DNA of 64,000 nucleotides, from contig NZ_JARKVC010000020.1 in the NCBI RefSeq assembly GCF_029851875.1, forward strand, positions 79,675 through 143,674, in the 5' to 3' direction. This document shows positions 16,931 to 27,400 of this stretch, piece by piece; position 1 is the stretch's first letter; the number at the start of each line of letters is the position of its first letter. The notes under the pieces were generated by a model. The model saw nothing but the letters and a program-made list of their open reading frames with translations. It searched no databases and was not told the origin of the DNA. A program made the position numbers and the translations under genes. This DNA is from Actinomyces sp. Lineage in GTDB: Bacteria; Actinomycetota; Actinomycetes; Actinomycetales; Actinomycetaceae.

Positions 16931-18298
16931 TCACAGCGTCGTCGGCCCTACGAGCACCCGAGCACGCTCCTGCTCCAGCAGCCAGGCCGCCAGCTCCTGG
17001 ATCTCCTGCCCGGTCACTGCATCCAACAAGCGGAGATTCTCTTCCATGGACCGCAAGCGGCCTGTCACGATCTCTGCACGCCCCAGACGGCCCATACGCG
17101 CCAAGCTGTCCTCGCCGCCCAGAACCATCGAGCCGCGGATCTGTCCCCGGGCACGCTCCAGCTCACGCTCGCTCACGCCGTCAGCGGCCAGCTTCTCGAG
17201 CTCCCCCGTCATGACGGCACAGACCTCGTCCACGTCCCCGGGGGCGCATCCGGCGTACATGCCAAAGGCACCCGCACCGGCGTAGGAGGTGTCAAAGGCG
17301 TAGGTCGTGTAGGCCAGGCCCCGCTTCTCACGCACCTCCTGGAACAGGCGCGAGGACATGCCGCCGCCCAGGATCGTGGTGAGCACGCTCATCGGCCAGC
17401 GGCGCGTATCGCGCGTGGCGATACCCTGGCAGGTGAGATAGACGTGCGACTGCTCGGCAGGCCGCGTGATCGTCACGTCGTGGACGTCCAGGGCCGTGAA
17501 AGGCTCGGTCTCGAAACGTCGAGGCCTGGGCACGGCGCAGGCCGAGGAGTCCCAGCCAGCCGCAGCCAGGTCGGCAAGTACCCGCTCACACACCTCCTCG
17601 TGGCACACGGCCCCAGCCGCCGCCACGACGAGCGTGTCCGAGCCGTAGGTACGCTGGTAGTGCTCCCACACGGCCTCACGCGGCACCGCCGTGACGGTCT
17701 CGTAGGTGCCCCCGATGGGGCGGCCCAGTGGCGTGTCCTCACCGAAAGCAGCCCGGGCGAAGGCCTCCTGGGCCACGTCCTGAGGATCGTCAGCAGCATC
17801 CGCCAGCTCAGAGACGATGACGCCACGCTCGGTCTCCACCTCAGCCGGGTCCAGGAGGGAGGAGGTGACCATGTCGGTGAGCACGTCCAGGGCCTGCCCG
17901 GCGTCCTTGCCCTGGACCCGGGCGTAGTAGGAGGTGTGCTCCTTGGAGGTGGCGGCGTTGGACTCCCCGCCGATCATGTCGAAGGACTCGGCGATCGCAC
18001 GGGCGTCACGACGGGTTGTCCCCTTGAACAGCAGGTGCTCCAGGAAGTGGGTGGCGCCCTCCTGTCCCGGGGCCTCGTCCCGGCTGCCCACACCGAACCA
18101 CATCCCGATGCTCGCCGAGCGCAGCCCTGGCACGGCCTCGGTGACGACCCGCACGCCACCAGGCAGGATCGAGCGGCGCAAGGTGGCGCCGTCGTCAACC
18201 AGGTGCAGCTCGGTGCCGGGCGCACCGGCCTGGCCGCGTTCCAGGCAGACCTCGGCGTAGGTCGTCGCGTCACCGAGGGTGTCAGAGAAGATCGTCAC
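16931..18298 (-). CDS. M16-family zinc metallopeptidase
   Basis: This 455-residue peptidase has the inverted zinc motif HFLEH at residues 84-88 and the third ligand glutamate 76 residues on, at E164 in VIVSELAD, exactly the family spacing. The C-terminal half is the second, inactive M16 domain with the Arg/Tyr pair region (REKRGLAYTTYAFDTSYAGAGAFGMYAG). M16 members cleave small peptides and may process secreted or imported polypeptides. The gene follows pnp, a conserved order in actinobacteria. A pnp terminator hairpin separates the two, so it may have its own promoter. Confidence 0.92.
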   Translation of the reverse strand: MTIFSDTLGDATTYAEVCLERGQAGAPGTELHLVDDGATLRRSILPGGVRVVTEAVPGLRSASIGMWFGVGSRDEAPGQEGATHFLEHLLFKGTTRRDARAIAESFDMIGGESNAATSKEHTSYYARVQGKDAGQALDVLTDMVTSSLLDPAEVETERGVIVSELADAADDPQDVAQEAFARAAFGEDTPLGRPIGGTYETVTAVPREAVWEHYQRTYGSDTLVVAAAGAVCHEEVCERVLADLAAAGWDSSACAVPRPRRFETEPFTALDVHDVTITRPAEQSHVYLTCQGIATRDTRRWPMSVLTTILGGGMSSRLFQEVREKRGLAYTTYAFDTSYAGAGAFGMYAGCAPGDVDEVCAVMTGELEKLAADGVSERELERARGQIRGSMVLGGEDSLARMGRLGRAEIVTGRLRSMEENLRLLDAVTGQEIQELAAWLLEQERARVLVGPTTL

Positions 18299-18330
18299 CG
18301 CACGAGCCTAACGGGGTCAGCGCAGACGAC

Positions 18331-18367
18331 CGGGGCCGGGTGAGGTGCAATCCCTCACCCGGCCCCG
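18331..18367 (-). terminator. Terminator-like hairpin after pnp
   Basis: CGGGGCCGGGTGAG (18331-18344) pairs with CTCACCCGGCCCCG (18354-18367), a 14-bp perfect stem with a 9-base loop downstream of the pnp stop on the minus strand. No U-tract follows, as is common in actinobacteria. Confidence 0.75.
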
Positions 18368-18398
18368 TGGCTACTGCGCCCTCACACGGGCTCTCGCC

Positions 18399-20765
18399 TC
18401 ACTCCTCCTCCGAGGACTCCTCGGCCGTGCGGTTGCGACGGCGGCGAGGACGACGCTCACGGCGCTCGCCCTCCTCCCCCCGCTCGGTGCGGCGAGAGCG
18501 AGGCGCACGGCGCTCGCCGTCCTCGCCGCCGCGCGAGGCCTTGGCCTCCTCCTCGGCGGCCAGCTGCTCGTCTGACAGGACCGCGTGCAGGGAGAGCTTG
18601 CCGCGCTGGTCGATCTCAGCCAGCTCGACCTGGACCTTGTCTCCCACGCCCAGCACGTCCTCGACGTTCTCCACGCGCTTGCCGCCGACGAGGCGACGGA
18701 TCTGGGAGATGTGCAGCAGGCCGTCCTTGCCGGGGGTCAGGGAGACGAAGGCGCCGAAGGTCGTGGTCTTGACGACCGTACCGACGAAGCGCTCACCGAT
18801 CTCCGGCATCTGCGGGTTGGCGATGGCGTTGACCGCGTCACGGGCAGCCTCAGCCGAGGGGCCGTCAGAGGCGCCGATGTAGACGGTGCCGTCGTCCTCG
18901 ACCGTGAGGTCCGCTCCGGTGTCCTCCTGGATCTGGTTGATCATCTTGCCCTTGGGACCGATGACCTCACCGATCTTGTCCACGGGGATGTGGACGGTCA
19001 GCACGCGCGGTGCGGTGGGAGCCATCTCGTCGGGGCCGTCGATGGCCTGCTCCATGACGTCGAGGATGAAGAAGCGGGCGTCACGGGCCTGGCCGAGCGC
19101 GCCGGCGAGCACGTCGGAGGGCAGGCCGTCGAGCTTGGTGTCCAGCTGCAGGGCGGTGATGAACTCACGCGTACCGGCGACCTTGAAGTCCATGTCGCCG
19201 AAGGCGTCCTCGGAGCCGAGGATGTCGGTGAGCGTGGCCCACCTGGTCTCGCCGTCGATCTCCTCGTGCATGAGGCCCATGGCGATACCGGCCACGGGGG
19301 CCCGCAGCGGCACACCAGCGTTGAGCAGGGACAGCGTGGAGGCGCACACCGATCCCATCGAGGTCGAGCCGTTGGAGCCCAGTGCCTCCGAGACCTGACG
19401 GATGGCGTAGGGGAACTCCTCACGGCTGGGGATGACCGGCACCAGGGCACGCTCAGCCAGCGCGCCGTGACCGATCTCGCGGCGCTTGGGGGCGCCCACG
19501 CGTCCGGTCTCACCGGTGGAGAAGGGCGGGAAGATGTACTGGTGCATGTAGCGCTTGTGCGTGATCGGCGACAGGTCGTCGATCTGCTGCTCCATGCGCA
19601 GCATGTTGAGGGTGGTCACGCCCATGATCTGGGTCTCGCCACGCTCGAAGATGGCCGAGCCGTGGACACGGGGCAGGACCTCGACCTCGGCACCCAGGGT
19701 ACGGATGTCCTTCAGGCCGCGGCCGTCCATGCGGATGCCCTCGGTCAGCGTGCGGTGACGCACCAGCTTCTTGGTCACGGACCTGAAGGCCGCCTTGAGG
19801 GCCTTGAGGTCCTCCTCGGTGCTGAAGCGCTCGGCCAGGTCCGCCAGGACGGCCTCGCGCACGGCGTCGGTAGCCAGGTCGCGGGCCTGCTTGCCCTCGG
19901 TGGCGATCGCAGCAGCGAGGTCGTGGGCCTGGGCAGCCTTCTCCACGGCCTCGTACTGCTCGTCGGAGTAGTCGAGGTAGAGCGGGAACTCGGCGGTGGG
20001 CTTGGAGGCGTGCTTGGCGACCTCCATCTGGGCCTCGCACAGGGCCTTGATGTGAGGCTTGGCGGCCTCCAGGGCCGAGGCGACGACGGGCTCGGTCGGG
20101 GCGGTGGCACCGGCGCGGATGAGGTCCCAGGCGTTCTCGGTGGCGCCGGCCTCCACCATCATGATGGCGACGTCGCCGTCCTCCAGGACGCGACCGGCCA
20201 CCACCATGTTGAAGGTGGCGCGCTCGAGCTCGGAGTAGCGGGGGAAGGCGACCCACTGGCCGTCGATGAGGGCCAGACGGGTACCGGCGACCGGACCTGC
20301 GAAGGGCAGGCCCGCGATCTGGGTCGACATCGAGGCGGCGTTGATCGCCAGGACGTCGTAGGCGTCGTCGGGGTGGATGGCCAGGACCGTCTCGACGACC
20401 TGGACCTCGTTGCGCAGGCCCTTGACGAAGGAGGGGCGCAGCGGGCGGTCGATGAGTCGGCAGGCGAGGATGGCGGAGGTGCCGGCGCGGCCCTCGCGAC
20501 GGAAGAAGGATCCGGGGATGCGGCCGGCAGCGTACTGGCGCTCCTCGACGTCAACCGTCAGCGGGAAGAAGTCGAACTGGTCCTTGGGGTGCTTGCCCAC
20601 CGTCGTGGCGGACAGGACGGCGGTCTCGCCGTCGAGGTAGGCCATGGCGCTTCCGGCGGCCTGCTTGGCCAGGCGTCCGGTCTCGAAGCGGACGACGCGC
20701 TTGCCGAAGGAGCCGTTGTCGATCACGGCCTCGGCAGCGGTGACCTCGGGGTCATCGATGAACAT
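18399..20765 (-). CDS. pnp: Polyribonucleotide nucleotidyltransferase (PNPase)
   Basis: This 788-residue 3'-to-5' phosphorolytic exoribonuclease has two RNase PH domains separated by an all-helical linker. The segments [48 protein letters not shown] and [20 protein letters not shown] are typical of the family. A KH domain ([17 protein letters not shown]) and an S1 domain ([20 protein letters not shown]) follow. An Arg/Glu-rich tail of about 60 residues ends the protein, as in actinobacterial PNPases, and may bind RNA or partner proteins. It lies downstream of rpsO, the classical arrangement, with a strong hairpin between them that may be a processing or termination site. Confidence 0.97.
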   Translation of the reverse strand: MFIDDPEVTAAEAVIDNGSFGKRVVRFETGRLAKQAAGSAMAYLDGETAVLSATTVGKHPKDQFDFFPLTVDVEERQYAAGRIPGSFFRREGRAGTSAILACRLIDRPLRPSFVKGLRNEVQVVETVLAIHPDDAYDVLAINAASMSTQIAGLPFAGPVAGTRLALIDGQWVAFPRYSELERATFNMVVAGRVLEDGDVAIMMVEAGATENAWDLIRAGATAPTEPVVASALEAAKPHIKALCEAQMEVAKHASKPTAEFPLYLDYSDEQYEAVEKAAQAHDLAAAIATEGKQARDLATDAVREAVLADLAERFSTEEDLKALKAAFRSVTKKLVRHRTLTEGIRMDGRGLKDIRTLGAEVEVLPRVHGSAIFERGETQIMGVTTLNMLRMEQQIDDLSPITHKRYMHQYIFPPFSTGETGRVGAPKRREIGHGALAERALVPVIPSREEFPYAIRQVSEALGSNGSTSMGSVCASTLSLLNAGVPLRAPVAGIAMGLMHEEIDGETRWATLTDILGSEDAFGDMDFKVAGTREFITALQLDTKLDGLPSDVLAGALGQARDARFFILDVMEQAIDGPDEMAPTAPRVLTVHIPVDKIGEVIGPKGKMINQIQEDTGADLTVEDDGTVYIGASDGPSAEAARDAVNAIANPQMPEIGERFVGTVVKTTTFGAFVSLTPGKDGLLHISQIRRLVGGKRVENVEDVLGVGDKVQVELAEIDQRGKLSLHAVLSDEQLAAEEEAKASRGGEDGERRAPRSRRTERGEEGERRERRPRRRRNRTAEESSEEE

Positions 20766-20977
20766 CTGTGATGAGTCTCTTTCTCTCGATCAGGGGCGGG
20801 CTCGTGGCCTTCGATCGAGGCCCACGGAAGGGAGCCGGCTGGTCGCCGCGTCCGTCCGGAGGCCACCACCGAAAACCGACGGCTTCCGCCCACGCCTGCC
20901 TTCTCGCTCCGCTCCGGCGGACACTGGTGCAGGCACTGTGATCTTATCGTGAGCAGAGGTCGCCCGCGCTGGAGCAC

Positions 20978-21017
20978 GACGTAGGCCCCGTCACTGTGAG
21001 GTGACGGGGCCTACGTC
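20978..21017 (-). terminator. 17-bp hairpin between rpsO and pnp
   Basis: GACGTAGGCCCCGTCAC (20978-20994) pairs perfectly with GTGACGGGGCCTACGTC (21001-21017) around a 6-base loop. It starts 19 bases after the rpsO stop on the minus strand. It is either the rpsO terminator or, as in other bacteria, an RNase processing site in the rpsO-pnp transcript. The remaining sequence up to pnp shows no gene. Confidence 0.85.
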
Positions 21018-21035
21018 CAGGGAGGCTGCAGGCGC

Positions 21036-21305
21036 TCAGCGGCGGATACCCAGCCTGGCGATGAGGGAGCGGTAGCGCTCGATGTCCTCCTTCATGAGGT
21101 AGTCCAGGAGACGACGACGCTTACCGATGAGCAGGTAGAGGCCGCGACGCGAGTGGTGGTCGTGGGTGTGGCCCTTGAAGTGCTCGGTGAGGTTGGAGAT
21201 GCGCTCGGACAGGATGGCGATCTGGACCTCCGGGGAGCCCGTGTCACCCTCGTGGGTGGCGTACTCGGCGATGATCTGCTGCTTGCGCTCAGGGGAAACC
21301 GACAC
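21036..21305 (-). CDS. rpsO: 30S ribosomal protein S15
   Basis: This 89-residue protein is the standard length for S15, which binds 16S rRNA early in 30S assembly. The signatures [46 protein letters not shown] and [13 protein letters not shown] are all present. An extended hairpin follows, then pnp. Confidence 0.97.
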   Translation of the reverse strand: MSVSPERKQQIIAEYATHEGDTGSPEVQIAILSERISNLTEHFKGHTHDHHSRRGLYLLIGKRRRLLDYLMKEDIERYRSLIARLGIRR

Positions 21306-21457
21306 GGTTGCTCCTCTTTCTCGTTGCGCGGAGCGCCGGGGCTGGTTCTCCCGGGCATGACACGTCCGCGGCCGGTCGACGGCCCGACAAAGATACCAGC
21401 GCCAGCCCCCTGGCTATCTCTCCTGGCCTGTGGGAAGCGGCACAGCAGGCACGGGTC

Positions 21458-22498
21458 TCAGGCCGTGACGTCCTGCGGGCGCACCGGAGCGGGAACCGGT
21501 ACGTCCAGCACCCGCGCGGTGTCGACGACGTCGGCACGCATCTGGACCAGCAGGGGCTCCAGGCCGTCGAAGGCGAGCATGGGCCGCAGGTGCTCCACCA
21601 GGTCGATCGCCACGACCTCCCCGTAGAGGTTGAGGTCGGATCGCCCCAGCACGTGCGCCTCCACCGTCCGCTCAGGCACGTCGTCAAAGGTGGGGTTGGT
21701 GCCGATCGAGATCGCGGCGGGCAGACGCTCCTGCGCGCCTGGGCCCTCCCCGCTGCCCGGCGAGCGCACGAGCCAGCCGGCGTAGACGCCGTCGGGCGGG
21801 ACGACCCCGGCGGTGGCCGCCTGGAGGTTGGCGGTGGGGAAGCCCAGCTCGCGACCGCGCCGCAGCCCGTGGACCACGGTGCCCCGCAGCCGGTGGGGAC
21901 GGCCCAGCACCTCGGCCGCCCCCGCCACGTCCCCGGCCTCGATGAGCTCGCGCACCCAGGTCGAGGACCAGCGTCTCCCGCCCGGCGCCAGGACGTCGTG
22001 GACGATCTCGACCTCCAGCCCGTCGGCCCGGCCGATCTGCTCCAAGGTCGCCGCGTCGCCGCTGTTGCCCCGCCCGAAGCGCACGTCGTCGCCCACGACC
22101 ACGGCACGGGCCCCGAGCAGCTCCTCCAGCCACCGGCGCACGAAGTCCTGCGGGCTCTGCTGGGCGAAGTCGAGGGTGTAGTGGACGACGAGCACCGCGT
22201 CCAGCCCTGTGGCGGCCAGCAGCTCCAGGCGGTCAGCCAGCGAGGTCACCATCGGCAGGTGCGTGTGCGGGCGGTGGACGAGGACGGGGTGGGGGTCGAA
22301 GGTGACGGCCACCGCCAGCGGCCGGGGCCGCTGGGGACAGGCACGCTCGATCTGCCGGGCGCGTTCGACCGCCCTGGCCAGCACCGCACGGTGCCCGCGG
22401 TGGACGCCGTCGAAGACGCCGACGCTCACCACGGTGCCGGGCCCGTCAGGCGCACTGAGCGCCGACGGCACCTGCTGCGGCCCGTACCAGACCTCCAC
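21458..22498 (-). CDS. ribF: Bifunctional riboflavin kinase/FAD synthetase
   Basis: About 346 residues from the GTG at 22498 (VEVWYGPQQVP). The N-terminal FAD synthetase domain has the nucleotidyl-transferase motif VSVGVFDGVHRGH and VTFDPHP. The C-terminal flavokinase domain has GRELGFPTANL, PAAISIGTNPTFD and VEAHVLG. It phosphorylates riboflavin to FMN and adenylates FMN to FAD in the cytoplasm. The order truB-ribF-rpsO is conserved in bacteria, but here a small Cys-rich gene sits between truB and ribF, 31 bases upstream. Confidence 0.95.
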   Translation of the reverse strand: MEVWYGPQQVPSALSAPDGPGTVVSVGVFDGVHRGHRAVLARAVERARQIERACPQRPRPLAVAVTFDPHPVLVHRPHTHLPMVTSLADRLELLAATGLDAVLVVHYTLDFAQQSPQDFVRRWLEELLGARAVVVGDDVRFGRGNSGDAATLEQIGRADGLEVEIVHDVLAPGGRRWSSTWVRELIEAGDVAGAAEVLGRPHRLRGTVVHGLRRGRELGFPTANLQAATAGVVPPDGVYAGWLVRSPGSGEGPGAQERLPAAISIGTNPTFDDVPERTVEAHVLGRSDLNLYGEVVAIDLVEHLRPMLAFDGLEPLLVQMRADVVDTARVLDVPVPAPVRPQDVTA

Positions 22499-22529
22499 CG
22501 TGCCCCCAGGTTCCTGTGCCGCCACCCGC

Positions 22530-22805
22530 TCAGTGCTTGCCGCAGCCGCAGCCACCGCGGCCGTGCCCGTGGCCTCCAGCGTGGCCTGCGCAGCCGCAGC
22601 CGCCACCGGAGGCTGAGACGTCACGCAGCCCCAGGACGTTGCCCGCCTTGCGCCCGGGGACGACGCCGTCGTCCTGGTGGTCCTCCCCCATCGGCTGGAC
22701 GACCTCGGGTGCCGGGGCCGGGGCCTCCTGGCGCCTGCCGTGCCCGCCGCACCCGCATCCACAGCCCTGGGACTGCTGGGCCTCGTTGGTGGTCTGCTCG
22801 CTCAT
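22530..22805 (-). CDS. Small Cys/Gly/His-rich protein, probable metal binder
   Basis: A 91-residue protein starting at the ATG at 22805, preceded by CAGGAGAGACG, a good ribosome binding site. Two clusters flank an acidic, Pro/Ala-rich middle: GCGCGCGGHG at residues 14-23 and GCGCAGHAGGHGHGRGGCGCGKH near 69-91 (split here: GCGCAGHAGGHG, then HGRGGCGCGKH). In all there are seven cysteines (15, 17, 19, 70, 72, 86, 88) and six histidines, which suggests metal binding. No signal peptide or membrane segment is seen. I do not recognise the family. It is placed inside the truB-ribF interval with short gaps on both sides, so it is likely co-transcribed. Confidence 0.75.
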   Translation of the reverse strand: MSEQTTNEAQQSQGCGCGCGGHGRRQEAPAPAPEVVQPMGEDHQDDGVVPGRKAGNVLGLRDVSASGGGCGCAGHAGGHGHGRGGCGCGKH

Positions 22806-22833
22806 CGTCTCTCCTGTCACGACTGCCCGGCGC

Positions 22834-23868
22834 TCAGCTCGCGCTACCGCTGGGGGCGAGGACGAGCAGGGGCCGGGTCCGGTCCTTGGCCGAGGTCAAC
22901 AGTGCCACGACCTGCCCGTCCGGCGCGAACCCCGCAGCCACCCCGCCCGGGCCACCAGCCTTGGGGACGACGACGCCGGGCGGCGCCACCGCACGCTCCA
23001 TCACCTGTGCCGCCAGGAGCTGGCCGTAGCCCAGCGCGCGAGCCTCGGCGGCGCTGAGCTCGACGGCGGGGAAGCAGCGCCGTGCGACCGCGGACAGCTG
23101 CAGGGTCGCCAGTCCGACAGGGCGCTCAGCACGCGCGTCCGCCTCGACCAGGGCCGCTGCCTGCTCCACCGTCGCAGCCTCCTCCAGGCTGAAGGGGCCG
23201 ACGACGGTGCGGCGCAGCGCCGTCAGGTGCGCCCCGCAGCCCAGGGCCCTGCCCAGGTCACGGGCCAGGGCGCGCACGTAGGTCCCCGAGGAGCAGGAGA
23301 CCGTCAGGTCGACATCGACCACGGTCGTACCGTCACCGGCCTGCTCCTGACGCAGCGGCCCCCGGCGGGCCAGGGAGTGGATCGTCACGGGCCGGGCCTC
23401 CAGGTCAGTCTCAGTCCCCTCGCGCACGCGCTTGTAGGAGCGAACGCCACCGACCTTGATGGCCGAGACGGCCGAGGGCACCTGCATGATCGGACCCGTC
23501 AGCGCCCTCAGCGCAGGGTCCAGGTGCTCGGCGACCTGCGGCAGGCGCGCACCGCGTGCCCCCGTCACCTCACCCTCAGCGTCCTCGGTGAGGGTCTCCT
23601 GGCCCAGTCGGACGGTCGCCTCGTAGGTCTTGTCAGCCCCCACCAGGTAGGTGAGGAAGCGCGTCGCCCGGCCCACGCCCAGGACCAGCAGGCCGGTGGC
23701 CATCGGGTCCAGGGTCCCGGCGTGGCCGACCTTGCGCGTAGCCGCCAGGCGCCGGGTCATGGCGACGACGTCGTGGCTGGTGACCCCCGCCGGCTTGTCG
23801 ATGAGGACGAGGCCGTCCGCCGCGGTGACGGCGCCGCGAGGCAGCTGTGGTCGCTGCGCGGCCCTCAC
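22834..23868 (-). CDS. truB: tRNA pseudouridine(55) synthase
   Basis: This 344-residue enzyme isomerises U55 of the tRNA T-loop. The catalytic aspartate lies in KVGHAGTLDPMATGLLVLGVG, and the domain opens with GLVLIDKPAGVTSHDVV. The family tyrosine motif KTYEATVRLG and SSGTYVRALARDLG are present. The GTG start at 23868 overlaps the rbfA stop (GTGA), so the two are coupled. A C-terminal extension contains a PUA-like region. Confidence 0.95.
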   Translation of the reverse strand: MRAAQRPQLPRGAVTAADGLVLIDKPAGVTSHDVVAMTRRLAATRKVGHAGTLDPMATGLLVLGVGRATRFLTYLVGADKTYEATVRLGQETLTEDAEGEVTGARGARLPQVAEHLDPALRALTGPIMQVPSAVSAIKVGGVRSYKRVREGTETDLEARPVTIHSLARRGPLRQEQAGDGTTVVDVDLTVSCSSGTYVRALARDLGRALGCGAHLTALRRTVVGPFSLEEAATVEQAAALVEADARAERPVGLATLQLSAVARRCFPAVELSAAEARALGYGQLLAAQVMERAVAPPGVVVPKAGGPGGVAAGFAPDGQVVALLTSAKDRTRPLLVLAPSGSAS

Positions 23869-24332
23869 GCCTCGTCCTCGCCCGGCTCGCCGTCGTCGCC
23901 CTCGTCAGCCTCCTCGCCGTCGTGCCGGTAGGGGTCGGGGTCGCCGGCGTAGGTCGCACCGGCGGTGGAGCGGGCGATCTCCTCGTCCTTGGCACGGGCC
24001 TGCGCCAGGGCGTCCTCGAAGGTCTTGGCCTGGGTGGGCAGGGCGTCGAGCTGGAAGGTGATCGAGGGGGTCAGGCGGATTCCGAGCGCCTTGCCGACCT
24101 CGGAACGAATGAGCCCGGTCGCCGAGCGCAGGGCGGCGGCGGTGTCCCGGCGCTCGCGCTGGGAGCCGTAGACGGTGTAGAAGACCGTGGCCTGCTGCAG
24201 GTCACCGGTCACCCGCACGTCGGTGATCGTGACGAATCCCAGGCGGGGGTCCTTGATGCGCCCCTGCAGGAGCCTGGCAACAGTCTGGTGAATGCGGTCA
24301 GCGACCTTGCGGGCGCGCGCTGCGTCTGCCAT
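23865..24332 (-). CDS. rbfA: 30S ribosome-binding factor
   Basis: This 155-residue protein assists late 30S maturation. It has the KH-like family pattern RARKVADRIHQTVARLL, IKDPRLGFVTITDVRVTGDLQQATVFYTVYG and LRSEVGKALGIRLTPSITFQLD. An acidic tail of about 30 residues (Glu/Asp-rich) is typical of actinobacterial forms. The start is at 24332 behind AAGGAG. It is coupled to truB. Confidence 0.95.
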   Translation of the reverse strand: MADAARARKVADRIHQTVARLLQGRIKDPRLGFVTITDVRVTGDLQQATVFYTVYGSQRERRDTAAALRSATGLIRSEVGKALGIRLTPSITFQLDALPTQAKTFEDALAQARAKDEEIARSTAGATYAGDPDPYRHDGEEADEGDDGEPGEDEA

Positions 24333-24372
24333 GAGGGTTCTCCTTGCTGGGCGTGAGAGGGGCGCTTGGCGG

Positions 24373-24395
24373 CCTGCCCGCAGGATGCGGGCAGG
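24373..24395 (-). terminator. Hairpin in the infB-rbfA gap
   Basis: CCTGCCCGCA (24373-24382) pairs with TGCGGGCAGG (24386-24395) around a 3-base loop. It is one of three symmetric elements in this 164-bp gap, with a 12-bp palindrome at 24403-24414 and a larger stem at 24417-24457. Confidence 0.5.
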
Positions 24396-24416
24396 AGATT
24401 GTCTCAGATCTGAGCC

Positions 24417-24457
24417 GACGGCGCCGCCTCCCCCGCGCGGAGGGTGGCGGCGCCGTC
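24417..24457 (-). terminator. Terminator-like hairpin after infB
   Basis: GACGGCGCCGCC (24417-24428) pairs with GGCGGCGCCGTC (24446-24457), a 12-bp GC-rich stem downstream of the infB stop on the minus strand. It may reduce read-through from infB into rbfA-truB-ribF. Confidence 0.65.
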
Positions 24458-24496
24458 GTCCTGCGGCTGGCTCAGTGAGCCCGGCGAGGTCTGGCG

Positions 24497-27400
24497 TCAG
24501 TCACGCGGCTTCTCGCGCATCTCCCAGGTCTCGATGACGTCGCCCTCGGCGATGTCCTTGAAGCCCAGGTTGATACCGCACTCGTAGCCCTCGCGGACCT
24601 CGGTGACATCGTCCTTCTCACGGCGCAGCGACTCGATGGACAGGTTGCCGTCCACCACGACGCCGTCGCGCACCAGGCGGGCCTTGGTGCCGCGCCTGAT
24701 GACGCCCGAGCGCACGATCGAACCGGCGATGGAGCCGAACTTCGAGGAGCGGAAGACCTGGCGGATCTCGGCGGTGCCGAGCTCGACCTCCTCGTAGACG
24801 GGCTTGAGCATGCCCTTCATCGCGGCCTCGACGTCCTCGATCGCGGAGTAGATGACCGAGTAGAACTTCATGTCCACGCCCTCGCGGTCGGCCAGCTCGG
24901 CCACGCGCTCGGCGGGGCGGACGTTGAAGCCGATGATGACGGCGGAGTCGACCGTGGCCAGGTTGACGTCGTTCTGCGTGATGGCACCCACACCACGGTG
25001 GATGATGCGCAGAGCGACCTCCTCGCCCACGTCGATCTTGAGCAGCGAGTCCTCCAGGGCCTCGACCGCACCCGAGGAGTCTCCCTTGAGGATGAGGTTG
25101 AGGGTGTCGACCTTGCCCTCCTTGAGGACGTCGGTGAGGTTCTCCAGGGACACGCGCTTGCGGCGCTTGGCCAGGAGGGCGGCGCGCTCGGCAGCCTCAC
25201 GCTTGTCAGCGATCTGACGAGCGGTGCGGTCGTCGGGAGCGACGATGAAGGAGTCACCGGCGCTGGGCACGTTGGTCAGACCCAGGACCAGCGCGGGGCT
25301 GCCGGGGCCGACCTCCTCCAGGGCGTCGCCGTGCTCGTTGAACATGGCACGCACGCGGCCGTAGGCGCTGCCGGCCACGATCGGGTCACCCACGTGCAGG
25401 GTGCCGCGCTCGACCAGGATCGTCGAGACCGCGCCGCGGCCCTTGTCCAGCTTGGCCTCGATCGTGACGCCTCGGGCGTCAGAGTCGGGGTTGGCACGCA
25501 GGTCGAGGGCAGCGTCAGCCGTCAGCAGCACGGCCTCCAGCAGCTCGTCGATGTGCAGGCGCTGCTTGGCCGAGATGTCGACGAACATCGTGTCACCGCC
25601 GTACTCCTCGGGCACCAGTCCGTACTCGGTGAGCTGACCGCGGATCTTGTCCGGGTTCGCCCCCTCCTTGTCGATCTTGTTGACCGCCACGACGATCGGC
25701 ACACCGGCCGCCTGGGCGTGGTTGAGGGCCTCGACCGTCTGGGGCATGACGCCGTCGTCGGCAGCGACCACGAGGATGGCGATGTCGGTGACCTCGGCAC
25801 CACGGGCACGCATCGCCGTGAAGGCCTCGTGACCGGGGGTGTCGATGAAGGTGATCCGCCGGTCCTCGTCGTTCAGGTGCACGCGCACCTGGTAGGCACC
25901 GATGGACTGCGTGATACCGCCAGCCTCTCCGGCCACGACGTCGGTGGAGCGGATGGCGTCCAGCAGCTTGGTCTTACCGTGGTCGACGTGACCCATGACC
26001 GTGACCACCGGGGGACGCGGGAGCAGGTCGGCGTCGTCCTCCTCGTCCTCCTCGGCCTGAAGGTCGATGTCGAAGGACTCCAGGAGCTCGCGCTCCTCGT
26101 CCTCGGGCGAGACGATCTTGACGTCGTAGCCGAGCTCGGCGCCCAGGAGGGCGAAGGTGTCCTCGTCCACGGACTGGGTGGCCGTGACCATCTCCCCCAG
26201 GTGGAACAGGACCGTGACCAGAGCCGCAGGGTTGGCGTTGATCCTCTCGGCCAGGTCCGTCAGGGTCGCGCCCTGACGCACACGGATCGGCGTGGAGCCG
26301 TCGCCGCGAGGGACGATCACGCCGCCGATCGACGGCGCGCCCTGCTGCTCGAACTCCTGCCTCTTGGCGCGCTTGGACTTGCGTCCGCGCTGGTTGGATC
26401 CGCCACGGCCGAAGGCGCCCTGCGTCGAGCCACGACCGCCGCGTCCACCGCGACCGCCGCGAGGAGCGCCGCCGAAGCCGCTGCCACCGGGGCGACCGGT
26501 GCCACCGCCGGCTCCGCCGCGACCACCGCCACCTGGACGGCCGCCGCGACCGCCCTGGCCGCCACGAGCCGGGGCGCCGGGGCGCCCGACGGAGGAGTGG
26601 CCAGGCATCATGCCGGGGTTAGGACGCGGGCCTCCGCCCGGACGAGGTCCGGGACGGGCACCGCCCTGGGGACGAGGACCGCCCGAGCCAGCGCCCTGGG
26701 GACGCGGGCCGCCGTGACCACCGGCGTGGCTGCCGCCCGGACGAGGTCCGGGACGAGCGCCGCCCTGGGGACGCGGGCCGCCCGAGCCACCCGGACGAGG
26801 CATGCCCTGGGAGGTGGCAAAGGGGTTGTTGCCCGGGCGGGGCCCGCCCTGTCCACGAGAGCCGGTCTGGCCGCGCGAGCCCTGACGCTCACCACGCTCA
26901 GGACGCTGACCGCCGCGGCCTGCAGGACGCGGCATGCCCTGGGAGGTGGCGAAGGGGTTGTTACCAGGACGCGGCGCACCCGGACGCGGGCCCGGGGTGG
27001 GCGCCGCCGGGCGCGGACCGGGGGTCGGCGTGCGCTCGCCGCGGTCGGCGCTGTCACCGGGAGCCTGGAAGGCCGGCCCTGACGACGGCTTGGGCGGCGC
27101 AGGCCTGGACGCAGCAGGCTTGGAGGCCGCAGGCTTGGGCACTGCGGGGCCGGGGGTCGCAGCCGCAGGGGCCTGCGGGGAGACCGGTGCGGGCTTGGCG
27201 GCCGCGGCGCGCTCAGGCGCCGGGGTGCCAGCGTGCGCCGGGGCAGCCGGCTTCGGCGCGCCAGGGCGCGCCGCAGGCTTGGCAGCAGCCGAGGAGCCAG
27301 AGTCCTTGCTCCCGGCCGAGGCCGCCTGGGCGGCAAAGTGCTCGCGGACCCGGCGAGCGACGGGGGGCTCGACCGCGGAGGAGGCCGCCTTGACGAACTC

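Noticed and set aside
16811..18343. A 510-residue plus-strand frame opposite the M16 peptidase
   Set aside because: The zinc motif and correct 76-residue spacing to the third ligand fix the minus strand as coding.
18585..20771. A 728-residue open frame on the plus strand opposite pnp
   Set aside because: The minus-strand PNPase is unmistakable. In DNA with G/C-rich third codon positions the opposite strand often stays open. The translation is a low-complexity run of Gly, Asp, Val and Leu with no domain.
24998..27082. A 694-residue plus-strand frame opposite infB
   Set aside because: It is a mirror of the infB coding bias; it is almost all Val, Asp, Gly, Thr and Ala repeats and has no motif.
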